This document shows, one piece after another, positions 38,334 through 49,723 of a stretch of DNA of 64,000 bases. Source of the DNA: Paragonimus westermani. Taxonomy: Eukaryota > Platyhelminthes > Trematoda > Plagiorchiida > Troglotrematidae. The stretch covers positions 140,776 through 204,775 of the forward strand of contig QNGE01000125.1 of the NCBI GenBank assembly GCA_008508345.1, given 5' to 3'. The notes below the pieces were generated by a model. That model was not told where the DNA came from. It worked only from the letters and a program-made list of their open reading frames with translations, and searched no databases. The first letter of the stretch is position 1, and each line of letters starts with the position of its first letter. Both the position numbers and the translations under genes were made by a program.

Positions 38334-38412
38334 CGTGGTCCGGTGGATAAGTGTTTGGACCACCAGTGTGTGATAGCTAAATAATATGGCACTTATCCAC
38401 TGGTTCGAGTCT
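38334..38412 (+). repeat. second tRNA-like SINE head, hairpin-rich
   Basis: GTGGTCCGGTGGATAAGTG resembles an A-box region and GGTTCGAGTCT (38402-38412) is a good B box. GTGGATAAGTG (38343-38353) is the exact reverse complement of CACTTATCCAC (38390-38400), and GTGGTCC pairs with GGACCAC nearer the 5' end. The sequence does not fold as a standard cloverleaf. A related block lies at 45394-45475, and both continue into a TGTTGG-containing segment. I read it as a tRNA-derived repeat of a different family from the hammerhead SINE. Confidence 0.45.
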
Positions 38413-38499
38413 CGATGTGTGTGGTGTTGGAGAGACTCAGCAATATCACAGCAGCTTCCCATCACTTTGGTAGTGATCACCAGGTCCAGCTACTTCCAA

Positions 38500-39550
38500 A
38501 ATGATACCTGAAACGGGACAACTAGCTCTGGTGTATAACTTTGGGAAGTTCATCACTATTTCACTTAATATTGGCACGATTACTGTCATCATAGCCTTTT
38601 GTACTTCCTTTCAATCTGCATCTACTGTATTGATAATGCAGTTGGCTCATCAGCTATCACTTGAAAATGTTGTCTCTGTGTACATCATCAATAGTTACCA
38701 AACCGAAGACAAGTGTTTTTCTCATGAAGGTTTGTTCGTCTAGAGTTCTGAGTCAGTAAGATGTTACAATGTTATACTTATTTTGTGCTGTACCGAGACG
38801 TTGACGTAACTGTGAACAGCAATTTTAATTTGTCTCGGTGTCAAATGAAAACCAAAATTTAGCACAGACTTCAAGGTGGTATTCATAGTTTTTTTTCCAC
38901 TGAAAGTATCATTCCGCTTCTTGAATGAAACCTTGTGCAAATTTTACACGAGTGCTCGCAGCTGCAGGCTAACGTAACCCACAAGTTTATCAACCAAACC
39001 AACGTAAAATGCCGTTAGATGTAGTTGTTAGGTAATTTAGAAACAAACCTTACAAATTGTCTTTCGCTCCCTGTTTACATACGAAAGCAATATGGGTAAA
39101 AATTATGTAAAATATGTATCGAATTTTTGAACTACAATCATGTGAAAATCCGACCCAACCCAATTCCCCTAAATATTCACCCCTCTGCCTTCAACCTCTC
39201 CTGTTTCTGGACGTTATTCGGACCGTGACCTAGACAATTTTGTTTTGTCACGTCAATTTGATGGTTGTGCGAATAGCCAGTTATCGGTCGTTGTACTTTA
39301 CTTGAGTGATGCGTGCATACCCATTTCTTGGAGCTCGGCTCATCCCCATTGTTCTGAACCTGTTGGGTATGAATGCCTTATTGTGTGATTACGGTTCATA
39401 TATAGCCCGTTCAGCAACAAATTGTAACCCATTCCCTGAAAAAGATCTGTCGATCGAAACTGCTGAGGTAGTCTGAATATTCACTTTGATAATTTGTACA
39501 ACAGTACCGTGGCATTGCGATCCAATCTTGTTTTGAGTATTTGGGATCAT
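38500..39550. other. no recognised gene
   Basis: Nothing recognised. The frame at 38501-38743 (+) is hydrophobic but matches no family I know. Confidence 0.45.
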
Positions 39551-39555
39551 TGGTT

Positions 39556-39670
39556 TATTGCTACGCGTTGCTCAACGTCTTCTTGGAAGATCGTACAAAA
39601 TATATGTATATANTATTGCTACGCGTTGCTCAACGTCTTCTTGGAAGATCGTACAAAATATATGTATATA
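39556..39670. other. unmerged assembly overlap at a single N
   Basis: The 57 bases at 39556-39612 are repeated exactly at 39614-39670, with one N (39613) between them. An exact direct duplication touching a gap on both sides is what two overlapping contig ends look like when joined without merging. Open frames across this point are artefacts. Confidence 0.85.
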
Positions 39671-41700
39671 TGTTTCAAAACTACTCGACGTTATGTTTTA
39701 GGCACAGAAATTACTTAAACGTTTCATTTTCGTTGTTCTTACGAGCACTGGGGTGCACACGTTGCTAAAGCATGGTCACCGAACACTCGTCAGTTTCGCC
39801 ACGAAACACACTGTGCCTTAGCACCGATTTCTCTTCCGTGGAATACGGAGTAATGTGTGGATTCTGACCACTTCGTGCAGCGGGCAATAGGCTGATAAGA
39901 AACAGTGTTGAGCACATTTCAACGGACAGAATATGTTGAACTGTTGGATCGGTTTCATTTTCAGACATTTTTATTCACCATCAGAAGTGCACCGATTAGG
40001 TTACCAGTTGCGTCCTCCACATAAGTCGTGAGCCCGATTACAGTTTCCCCCAGTGTTTACCCCCTAAATCTTTCAAAAATTTGTTTCCTTCTATCTCATA
40101 AGCGTGTGGAAAAATGAATCGATTTTTATCAGTGAGGTTGAGAATACCTTCTTGGTACGTTCGTCAGATTAGTCTTCTCGTAAATTCAAAGCTTAGGTTA
40201 ATTAAACCGGAACAGTTCTTATGTAAAAGAGCATCATGTCTCTGTCCAGCACATTTTTTATGTAGTTCTCATGGTAACCCCTGAAGTTGTGGAGTTCGTG
40301 AAGAGTATATCCACCAGCAACCAGCACAGTATCTTATGCATGCTAATTATTTGGCAACCGCAACAAGTTGACAACAAAATCTGTTCTTCATTCCACCTAC
40401 GAGTGTGCAGTTGGGTGACAGGACTCCTTCGTAGCTGTTATCCGAAGTGTAGAGTTTTTCGAGTAGCTGAACGCTCAGTACAAAAGTCACCAGACGGCTG
40501 TGATTAGATAAAACATAAACGAGACTACACCAGTGGTTTAGAGTGTTTGTGGGGGCCAATGGTATCGACAAGCTGACATACGTGTGTGACAAAATTTGAA
40601 GAGTTTACACGGCCAAAATGTGCACATCGTACTCAAGCAACAAGAGAGAATAATCCACATCACCGTGTACACAAAGCCCAGAAGCACTTTCGGTCAAAAG
40701 AAATCCGAATGGATTAAATAGTCATCCAAATTACTACGCTTAAGTAACATGTCTAAAAGCAGCAATCTAAATGTGAGTCTCTAAAAGTTGTCAGATAGTC
40801 TTTCTACCCTCAAATGTAGGATAGTAGTGTTTATTCACATGTTATTCCTCAGCACGGTCAAACTCCAAAGCCATACAGTGTTACTGACCATTGTATCTGA
40901 CTACTCACTATTCAGTCGTCTTTCACAAGAGAGGGACAAGTATAGCGCCATAAAACTACCCATCGAAACTTATGTACAAGTCAGTTTCAACCATCTTGCA
41001 TTGGACCATTCCTTAGAAGCCGTAAAGCACGCCCAAAAAGGGATCACCAGGATGAGAAATCAGGTGCTCTATTCGATTTAGCCGATATCAGAACAGCCAA
41101 TAATGACGCGAACATCCTAGATAAACGTAAGCTTATGAAAAATGTTCAACGACGAAATCTAATTCAGAGCGTAAATTGCTCCACCGTTCATGTAGGTTAT
41201 ATTAAAGACAACTCAACAACTTACAAAACAGAAAACCTCTGGCAAACTACATTCGCTTTTAAATGAATTTCGTCAGCTCGTTTAATCACCGGATTTCTCC
41301 AGGTCACATGACGTGAGTTTAGAAGATCTACTGATACATATTCAACTAACACAGTTTAACTCTCTAATGCTCCGGACTACCCACGACTAGTTTGAACGCA
41401 GGTCTGAACCATAGAGCGATAAATCGGATCCCGTTAAACATGACATTTAAACTGTAGCTCGTAGACCAACGACTGCAGACACTACCATATTTTGCGAAAA
41501 ACAACTCTCCAGCAAGATGTCCAATATCGCATGTACAAATTTTCACACTGATTCCATCCGAAAACAGATTGGTAACAAAAGCGAGCCTCGTGAGCGCACT
41601 CCGTCGCATTTATGCTACAAACTGTTTGGCCTCCGTCGTGTGATACAGAAAACGTTTTACCAACCAGATAGTATACCGACGGGATTCTGCTTATTACTCT
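39671..41700. other. no recognised gene
   Basis: Several 60-100 codon frames, no motif recognised. Confidence 0.45.
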
Positions 41701-41705
41701 ATGGA

Positions 41706-41813
41706 TTACTTTAAGTGATCTGTTGAACTTGCATATATCAGCAAACTGTCTGATCCACACTGGCTATCCACACCGAAGACCGTTCGACTGACGCAGGTGA
41801 TGAAACGACTGTC
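41706..41813 (+). repeat. exact 108-base direct repeat, first copy, next to N
   Basis: These 108 bases recur without any difference at 42608-42715. The first copy ends directly at an N (41814). All other repeats here are diverged, so perfect identity beside a gap points to an assembly fault rather than a biological duplication. Confidence 0.85.
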
Positions 41814-42607
41814 NGAAGTGTGGACACTTGGGAATGTCAAAACAGTGGTAAGAAACACAGATAAACTCCACTAGTTACATTAGAATGCTACACGAGCCTG
41901 TTTCATTTGAATGGTATATCGATTTCAGTGGATGGTGGTGCTGTCAAGCAGTCATTCTCTTTTTTCTGATACATGCACCGACGGGGACGAAATACAATGC
42001 TCATGTGCACCAGTTACTTGATATCCACCTCAATGTTAAGCAGTTTTATTTATTGTCTCGACCTCGAAAAACACTCACAAGAAGAGTCACGGCACCTCAG
42101 CTCCAGTTCTCAGCTTTTAACTAACGTACAGTGAACCATAAATGTGAGAACCACCGGATCCGACTCGCCCTCTTGGTTTCAAGGCGGTCGTATCCACTTA
42201 CGGGTTTTTCTGAAGATGACGGAGATGACGATCTTCGTACAGTATAACGGTTTGTTTAAGTGTTTCAATTCATTACTGAATTTAGATTTACTATCCCTTC
42301 CTGAGAATGGTTTACGGATCTGGTGTGACAAAATCATGTAGACGACTCTATGTCTATGTTACAGAACCTCTCAAACGATCAATGGTCGCATATTTTGGCT
42401 TCCTGACACATCCGAATAAGCGCGACATCATCGAACTCAATACCAATAGTTTTATATTAATACTTCCGAGGTAAAATTTGCATTTTCGAATACAACAATG
42501 CACATATTGCCAGCAAAGTACGTTCCACAAGTTCACAGTAACTGATGGGGGTATTTTTCACGCCTCAACTCAAGTTTTAGGCGAATACAGTCAAAGATTT
42601 TGTGTTT

Positions 42608-42715
42608 TTACTTTAAGTGATCTGTTGAACTTGCATATATCAGCAAACTGTCTGATCCACACTGGCTATCCACACCGAAGACCGTTCGACTGACGCAGGT
42701 GATGAAACGACTGTC
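42608..42715 (+). repeat. exact 108-base direct repeat, second copy
   Basis: Partner of 41706-41813. No N flanks this copy, so it is probably the correctly placed one. The two copies are about 900 bases apart. Confidence 0.85.
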
Positions 42716-45390
42716 GAATTTTAGCATCCTTCAACTAATAACCGGTGACCGCGGATTGTGTAGCAGTTTAATACAGTTATTTCGACATAAATATGTCCGC
42801 GTGGTAAGATGTCAGTCTTGTTTAAACGATCTAGCCGAATACTTTCATCAGTATCTAAATTCATCACTGATAACTTAGATGAACTCTAGAAGTTAGAGTG
42901 GATTATGGCATTCCGGGTACTATCAAGGAAAACATTAGTGGAATTACAATGAACTCCATTGTCTCCACGGTCGCATGCGACCGCCTTATTCGCTAAATAT
43001 GCTGAAAGATTTTGGGAGCATATGAGGGATAGTTGTTTTTATGTACATATGTAGACAGTAGTATTGGAAACAACTACTCTTCAAATACAACACTCATTAC
43101 TTTGTCTTAGTATGTTACCCGGGAATCTATGCAGCCAAGTTACTACTGCCCTAATAAAGTCTTTCCTGTAACTGACAAATTTCGGTAACTAGAAAACAAG
43201 GTCACAGCGGTTCTATTTCTGTTGACAGTCTCAAACTTTCATCAGTTGTGTCTTCAGTGGTCCTAGTTTTGTAGCATTTTAACACGACAATGTAACTTTC
43301 ACATCAAACAATCAGAAAGAAGCTAGTCGCAAAACTATTCTTTTGTTTTCTTTCAATACACGTGTCGGTAACGAAGTGCAATTTCTGGGAGTGTTTAAAT
43401 GATCAATAACCACAGTTCCCTTTTTTAAGTTGGTCGATTTCATCATTAGGTATACAAAGAATTTTGTTTTTTTCCCTGTGATCACTCCATTTTCTATTCT
43501 ACATTCATTATGTTAGCTTTCTGGTGACTCACAAGATGCGACTTTTGAACACCACAATTGCTGCGTATGGTTATTTATGTTTTCTATCTGAGCAATTTGT
43601 GCAGGTGCAACTATGGTCATTCATTCACAAGTGATGCCCATAGGAGCGCTGGCCCAGCAGATGGGAACTTTGGTACGTAACGCGCGAGGTTGTTGATACG
43701 ACCCCTTACTCAGATTGTCGCTACCTGATGAGCCCGAACAATCGCAAAACTATTCGTAGAATGTCGGTTTAACAATAAGCACCAGCAACCATTGCGATGT
43801 TCTACCCTCCTTAACTGACTGCTTCTACGTAAACTGCTGATGAGTTTGCGGCTTGGAACAGCTGAGTTTAGTGTAATGTGAACTGTTGGTGTCTTTTCGC
43901 TGAATTTTCTACTAATGTCAATTGTTCAGTTGTTTGGTTATTTCCTCCCCAACCATCTCGCTCTCATCACACAGCTTCACCACGCTTTATCATAGCCCGC
44001 AATATTTCACCCTAATTTATTGATGCGACCTATGCTCCGATTTAACAGTTTTTAACGGATTGTGAACAGGAGAGTCAAAAATTGATGCCACTATACGGAT
44101 TTGACACATACTTACAATCAGGGTATAATTAACGTGTGCCAGTTCACGAATAGCTGCAGGGTCATAATTAGAGCCGGTTTACCGAATTAGGCTGCTGCTT
44201 AACAGTGTAAAAAACAGAGACCACGGTTGTTCGCAGGTCAACAAGTCGCTAACAAACGTGTTATTTCAGTCGACCAGCAACTCACATCAATCTATCGTGT
44301 AAGAAATAATTGCAAAGCAACTTACGTTTTAGTCCATTTTCCAATCTGAATCTAGAAATTTTAGGTTTTTTAGTTGTGCTGAAAAATAACGTGCAATGTT
44401 GGCTACAACTGTTTCTGTTATTTAAGTATGACTAGCTGGATCGCAATGATAATATGCGATATGCGTCCAGATCAAGTGTAAACTCGTGTGGCGTTGTCAG
44501 CATCCAGTTCGTCCAACAAAGTTAAGTGGTCGTAATTTTATGTCTCATAACCCACTGAGTAATGTTCACTTGATGATCGACAATGAATGCTTTCTTTACT
44601 ATGAAGTGGAGGTGTATAACTGAGTAATCAAGTAATACCGAGGTGTGTGACATGTTGTTATTGAAATCTGAACCGCTTTATTCGTGGTTACTTTTTTAAA
44701 AGAGACCCAAGGGAGAGATGTCGACTTGAGGAGTCGAAGTAACTGAACGGGGAAATAGCAGACGCCCGACCAGTTCTAACATTACAGTTAAGGAATTATT
44801 GACGCATCCAAAGGTTGCGATCTCAACGGACGTTTGAGCTGCGTAGTTGCTTACTGGTGGGCTCCCTTTACAGGAAATGGGGAACCATACAACAACAAAA
44901 GCAACCATTAGTTTACACGGTTAATTGATCTGTTCATCCGTCATAAACACTGCAGCACCAATTTCCGTGATACCATGTCCTGCATAATATACACAAACGT
45001 TTCCAATCGTCGTCTTCAGTTTTCGGTCATTCTCACGTACAGGGGTATGAGTCGCTCTTTTGGCATTGCTCAGTATCACTCTGAGGGCGTTATGTCTTAT
45101 CTAACACGGTGTCTGATCATTAGCCAAACCGATCTGGAGGACGGAATACTATCAAAACGGGACATCGGAAGATTTGTTAAGGCTGTTGCGAATACACTAA
45201 CACGGTATCTTCCTTTGCAGTTGCGACTCCATTTTGCATAAACGGAAGACAGTCAGCCCTATTCGATTGACCTGCAAACTGACAGGAATGCACCACAGTC
45301 TCAGAACGGTATGTGATTTCAGAGTATCACAGGTGTACGTGTAAAATTCATGGGAAGAAATTTCCACATTTTCCAAACCAACAACTGGGT
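42716..45390. other. no recognised gene
   Basis: Nothing recognised. The frames at 44696-44908 (-) and 44975-45241 (+) have no motif. Confidence 0.45.
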
Positions 45391-45393
45391 GTC

Positions 45394-45475
45394 GTGGACC
45401 GGTGGGTGTGTATGTGGTACCTCCCTGACACGTGTTTACAAGTCGTAGGTCCGAGTCCTTGGTGTTGGTGGGATC
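45394..45475 (+). repeat. tRNA-like repeat related to 38334-38412
   Basis: GTGGACCGGTGGGTGTGT matches the start of the 38334 block, GGTCCGAGTCC (45448-45458) is a B-box-like string, and TTGGTGTTGGTGGGA follows as in the other copy. Two copies sharing box order and flanks suggest a small tRNA-derived family. Confidence 0.4.
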
Positions 45476-45843
45476 CAACAAAGTCACAAAGGCTGTCTTC
45501 CACTTCGTAAACGCGAAGGTCACTTGGTTGTAGCCACACATGTGTGCTTACTAGCTGGGAGGGACACTGAAGTGTCAACTGTCTCTACTGGATCTGTGGC
45601 TTCAACCCACTAAATTGTCACACCTAGGTCACCAGAAGCAGGGGCCAAAACTCCTACTGTGTAGCACACAATTATTCACTGAAATGAACACCATATTAGT
45701 TGGAGTGACCCAAGTAACAGCGTCGTCTTCATCTATGAATAACGTTACTTTGGAAAATGCCGATGGTTGGAAGTGTTCTCGATGCGACCGATGCAAGCAG
45801 CGGAAATAATTCACAAAATAAAATTTCTGATTAGTAGTCAAGG

Positions 45844-46084
45844 ATTTGGTTTACTTTCAAGTTAAACATCACTCACAACTGACCGCAGCGTTCGCATTCA
45901 GATAGACTTTCCAACCAGCCTCTTTCGAAAAGAAACACTAGACTCGAGTTCCGCTCTCATTAGAGCTCGTCAGTAGTGCATATCATTGCCACGGCCGGGA
46001 TTTGAACTCCGGACATTCCAATCATGAGGCAACCGTGTTAACCACTGCGCCATTCACCTCACATTAGGCACGACCGAATTATCA
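45844..46084 (-). repeat. tRNA-hammerhead SINE, copy 5
   Basis: Minus-strand copy with box A TGGCGCAGTGG (46042-46052), box B AGTTCAAATCC (45998-46008), a hammerhead segment (45935-45979) and a 3' tail that continues past GTGAGTG into TTTAACTTGAAAGTAAACCAAAT, a tail shared with the copies at 36031 and 50653. It lacks the palindromic 5' module and abuts an oppositely oriented partial copy at 46085. Confidence 0.85.
45935..45979 (-). ncRNA. hammerhead ribozyme with one core change
   Basis: Stem I GCACTA/TAGTGT, core CTGACGA, stem II GCTCT/AGAGC, cleavage triplet GTC. The second core strand is GGAA rather than GAAA, the same change as at 36112-36156. These two copies therefore probably share a recent source that was already inactive. 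Confidence 0.7.
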
Positions 46085-46225
46085 AGGTAAAGATATGCAC
46101 TACTCACGAGCTCTAATGAGAGTGACACTCGAGTCTAGTGCTTCTTTTCCAAAGTGGCTGCTTGGAAGTTCTATCTGAATGCGAAGGCTGCGATCAGATG
46201 TGAGTGATGGTCAACTTGAAAATAT
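46085..46225 (+). repeat. tRNA-hammerhead SINE 3' half, copy 6
   Basis: Plus-strand partial copy beginning just after the B box (GGTAAAGATATGCACTAC) and running to GTGAGTGATGGTCAACTTGA. Its hammerhead (46097-46141) has CTCACGA and GACA in the core and should be dead. It joins copy 5 head to head. Confidence 0.8.
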
Positions 46226-47550
46226 AATTTATTGACGGCCACCTGATGTAAATGCTATGCCACGTATGGTATTGTGCATGTGTTAGTGACAAAATTACAC
46301 TGTTCGATAAGAAATATTTGTCACCTGTGTGTCCTCTAAGATCGTGTATTCCACTACGCGTTTTGCTTTGACCTGTCCTGCCTACTAACGCTAGGCGAAG
46401 CTAGCCAACGTCCACACAGTTTTGTTTGACCCTCGATTACCCCATCCGTTATGTAGGTCGTGACAATCATCGCTTGGCGCTCGATCACTCGCTTTCTACA
46501 CATCGCCACATATCAAGCGTGTACTTTTTTGGTCGATTAAGTCACTTGGGTTGGAGGTCACTGTTACTGGAAATCAGCCGAACACCACTATCAATATCTT
46601 GCGTCAATTTCTTGCTCAAAACCAGGTACTGTGTTTCCATTCACTTTACGAACGCCACGGAAGTAGACCAGGTAAAAAGTCTTTTGGGAAGTTTGTGTGG
46701 TCTTAATGGGATAATCAGATGACAGTGGTAGGAGTTTTTACTGGTTTTGAAGAAGCTAACGTGTTGCGCAAAGAAATTGTTAAACGTAGGATTTACGTGA
46801 ACTGTCCGATGAAACGTTATCATCCTGCAAGCGTCAGGTCTTAATGATCTTAGGGGAACAAACAAGATACAAGAAAACAGTCCAGCCTGGAAAATGAAGT
46901 TATCGTCCGCTTCCAGTGGGCTAACCCCATAAAAAGGCAGGCACGTTCCACAGCATATCTCTTCAACAGTTTGGAGTTTGTGGATGTGAAAGCGTCAATG
47001 ATTATTCATCGAACATTTATGGATAGTACAGAAGACCTGAATGGAATCAACAAGGTAAGCTAGGTCGGTCTGTTGCGAAGTCTTTTCGATTTCGAAATTG
47101 GTTGTTTTGCCCAAGAAGTCAAACTGAATTTGAGCTGTCACATGAGGTTTTACCGAACTACACATATGTTGCAGAATAAATTCGAGGAACACCCCACTGA
47201 GTCATGAAGAAATCTTTGGTGAAAGATCATTTTTGATCTCACCATAAAATTACTACACTTGTACACTGACAGGTAGTATCAGATGTTGGCTGACATGGTG
47301 TCAGCATCACTCATAGCTAATCGTGACCTTTGCGATAAGGTAGACATTTCAGCCAACCTGTTTTTAAAAAACTGCCACAAGATTGACATTCTTCCCGGTT
47401 AACCAGCAACAGCAGAATGGAGATCGCCAGAAAACAGCATTTTGATTGCTATATTCGGGCATGAACGTAACATATTGGAATGTATGGGACATGCGAATAG
47501 CAACAGCGGTAGAAACCGTCAACGACTGGGTGTACACGAAACAAGTACTG
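46226..47550. other. no recognised gene
   Basis: Nothing recognised. The frame at 46426-46722 (+) has no motif. Confidence 0.45.
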
Positions 47551-47569
47551 TCAGGACAGATAAACTGCA

Positions 47570-48171
47570 GGAGTCAACAGTTTATGTACACACAGGGCGG
47601 GGTGGCGAGCACTGATTTTAACAATGCCGCGGAGAAAGCAAGCAAGTTAGGATTCCGATTGCACAATAATACTTGAAACGAGTTGGCGGGGTTAACGACG
47701 TGACCTGTTCCCGTGATGTACTTTGCGATGAATGAGGTCGGGTTTCGGCCCATTCACTGTGTTGTCATCGCCTGTTGCGTCGTCGCGTGCACCAAATAGG
47801 TAGGTATATGTTCAGCCATCCTTTGCCCTAGGCAGCGTTCTGTACTGTAGATATGGACGTCACCGCAACTGCAGACGAACTGATAGATTAGTGGTGGGAC
47901 AAAACATTTCGGTTGGTCACGACTATGAACAGGCTGAGCGACACATCTAGTTGTGATTAGCAACCGCAATTCAGCCGCAGGGTATGTGCGAGTTGGAGCA
48001 GATCGAAATTTCCCAATTACGCCAGTTGTGATATGGTCGCTTTTGAAAGGTAAGTTCAGAAAGACTTGCTTCTTAGGAACCGTACTCATGGCAGTCTTGA
48101 TCATTATTTTCTGGCTGCGAATATCGGTGAACTTCTTGAGATATCTGTCTATGAACAATACCTTTAATCTT
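47570..48171 (-). pseudogene. Penelope-like GIY-YIG nuclease domain, decayed
   Basis: The minus-strand frame opens after TAG at about 48172 and reads the usual linker (KKQVFLNLPFKSDHIT, then RTYPAAELRLLITTR), followed by LIYQFVCSCGDVHIYSTER, RMAEHIP and, after an in-frame TGA at 47754, SFIAKYITGTGHVVNPANSF and a degraded tail to another TGA near 47578. This matches, segment by segment, the better copy at 57170-57676. In intact elements this domain nicks DNA during insertion. Here the YxG part is disrupted (HIYSTE for VYTGRT) and two stops interrupt the frame. It continues directly from the reverse transcriptase tail at 48196-48483 in another frame. Confidence 0.8.
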
Positions 48172-48195
48172 TCTTCTTTCTATTGAAAACAGTCG

Positions 48196-48483
48196 TCAGT
48201 GTAGACTTATCGGGCTGTATGAAACAGGGTTCGCACCAGACCTCGTTGACAAGTAACTGGCGCAAAACTGCAAATAGTGACCATTCCAAGTGGCTTTGCA
48301 ATGCACTGAATGTTGTGAGCCGTCCTGTCGCCTAACGGGTGAAATGTCTAGAACAGACAAACTTTCGTTTATTTCTTCCTCATGGAAAACAGAGAGATTA
48401 GGATGAACGAAATTAATGAGGTTTACAGGTGGTACAAGATGAATAGTAGTGGTACAACACGTAAGCTGGACAACAAAATGCAA
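48196..48483 (-). pseudogene. Penelope-like reverse transcriptase C-terminal part
   Basis: The peptide contains VFHEEEINESLSVLDI, SPVRRQDGSQHSVHCKAT and WNGHYLQF, the order found after the catalytic YxDD region of Penelope-like reverse transcriptase (usually FTxExExNxxLPFLDV, then RRxDGSxxxSVYRKPTWTGxYLxF). The YxDD motif itself is not recognisable upstream. It lies immediately before the GIY-YIG domain at 47570-48171, as in intact elements, so the two form one decayed copy of at least 900 bases, truncated at its 5' end. Confidence 0.78.
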
Positions 48484-48572
48484 CGACGGTGATTTGATCT
48501 ACGACCTCCTGTTCATGAAACAACCATGTTGAACACTGTGACATCAACTTTACATTATTCACGAGCTAGTTA

Positions 48573-48957
48573 ACTTATGTGAACGATCAGCCACTTTCAC
48601 TTGTGAATAGTGTTCAGATGATAAAGTTATTTCTTGTTAAGCTCAGTCAGCAACCAAGCTGTTAGGGCTTTCCAAACAGCCCGAAATATCCGATATCTTT
48701 AAACCTGTCAAGCCGTATTTTAGATTAGCAGTGAGTAGTCTGGCATTCGTTTAATTTCAAGCTGAAAATTATTAACATTTTATCGCAACTCTCACTGATA
48801 GATAGACTGTACAGACAGCAGCTATTAAAAAGATGGACTATCATTGAGTTTCACATTTGTAGTGAAAATGCTTGGCAGGACCAGGATTTGAACCCCTTTC
48901 ACACTTTCATGAAACAGTCGTGTAACTTGCTGTGCCAACAGGGTTGCTTTAAGAGGA
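48573..48957. repeat. rearranged tRNA-hammerhead SINE, copy 7
   Basis: Three blocks lie side by side: module sequence in minus orientation (about 48573-48640, GAACGATCAGCCACTTTCAC); module sequence in plus orientation (about 48690-48750, AAACCTGTCAAGCCGTATTT); then a minus-strand tRNA head (48750-48957) with an exact GGTTCAAATCC B box near 48885-48900. The hammerhead is not recognisable. The first two blocks repeat the palindromic arrangement seen at 17864 and 36293. Confidence 0.55.
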
Positions 48958-49461
48958 TGTGGTAGTTAGCGTCCGTTGTCCCGCCAATTTTAGGTGGTTG
49001 ATCGGGCCGCTGTAGACCACATGGAAAGCCCAAGAAGGATCGACCAGATGGTCAACATCCGCAAACTGTAGTGTTAAAAGCTGCTTCAGCTCACCGAAAA
49101 TGTGTGCCACTAGCGATGATTCGTGTGTAGTATTTTGTCATATTTAAGGCTGAACACGAGTTACCCGTCGCCATTCGGTCGTTCAATCAGGTACATTTCT
49201 TTATCCGAGCAACAACCAAAATAGGGCTAGAAAACTAATTTTAACTTTCAGATGCAAAGATAAAAGTTCTGTTTATTATAAAATAATATGGGCCAGGTAA
49301 TTTAGAAGTTCCATTAGTTTCGTACCGCCTAATCAGAAACCTAACCTGATTCACTGCTCACAAGTGGGACGGCGTTAACTCGCTCTGCAGATACACTGTA
49401 CTGGGAACTAAAGCCAGTCGCCAATGTTCTCACAGCAAAGAGTTATCCAATTCATTTCATA

Positions 49462-49723
49462 ACCTATAGTCAAGCCACAAGATCCGGCTACCACAGGGAA
49501 GAAGAAAGCCGAACTCATTCGCCTTGAACTTAAGAGGAATATTTCAACAGAAGTACTCGACTGTTATCTTCGTTACACCATCAAACTTACCCTTTGGACA
49601 GTTGGTTCATCATATCCCTCCACGACGCTAAACCTAAAAGACGAACTCTCTGCCCTCATCAGTTCATTCGGGCCCACTCATTTTCTTATAGATGTGCAGC
49701 ATGACCCTTTGGCGGCAACATGA
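49462..49723 (+). other. open segment without ATG, unknown
   Basis: About 85 codons are open, from after TAA near 49461 to TGA at 49721-49723, reading PIVKPQDPATTGKKKAELIRL... and ending HFLIDVQHDPLAAT. The codon pattern looks protein-like, but no start or splice signal is convincing and no family is recognised. It may be a retroelement ORF1 or gag-like fossil. Confidence 0.2.

Noticed and set aside
39494..39768. Overlapping frames containing an unknown residue
   Set aside because: They exist only because of the duplicated sequence around the N.
43220..43255. Minus-strand CTGATGA followed by GAAA
   Set aside because: The intervening bases form no hairpin and flanking strands do not pair.
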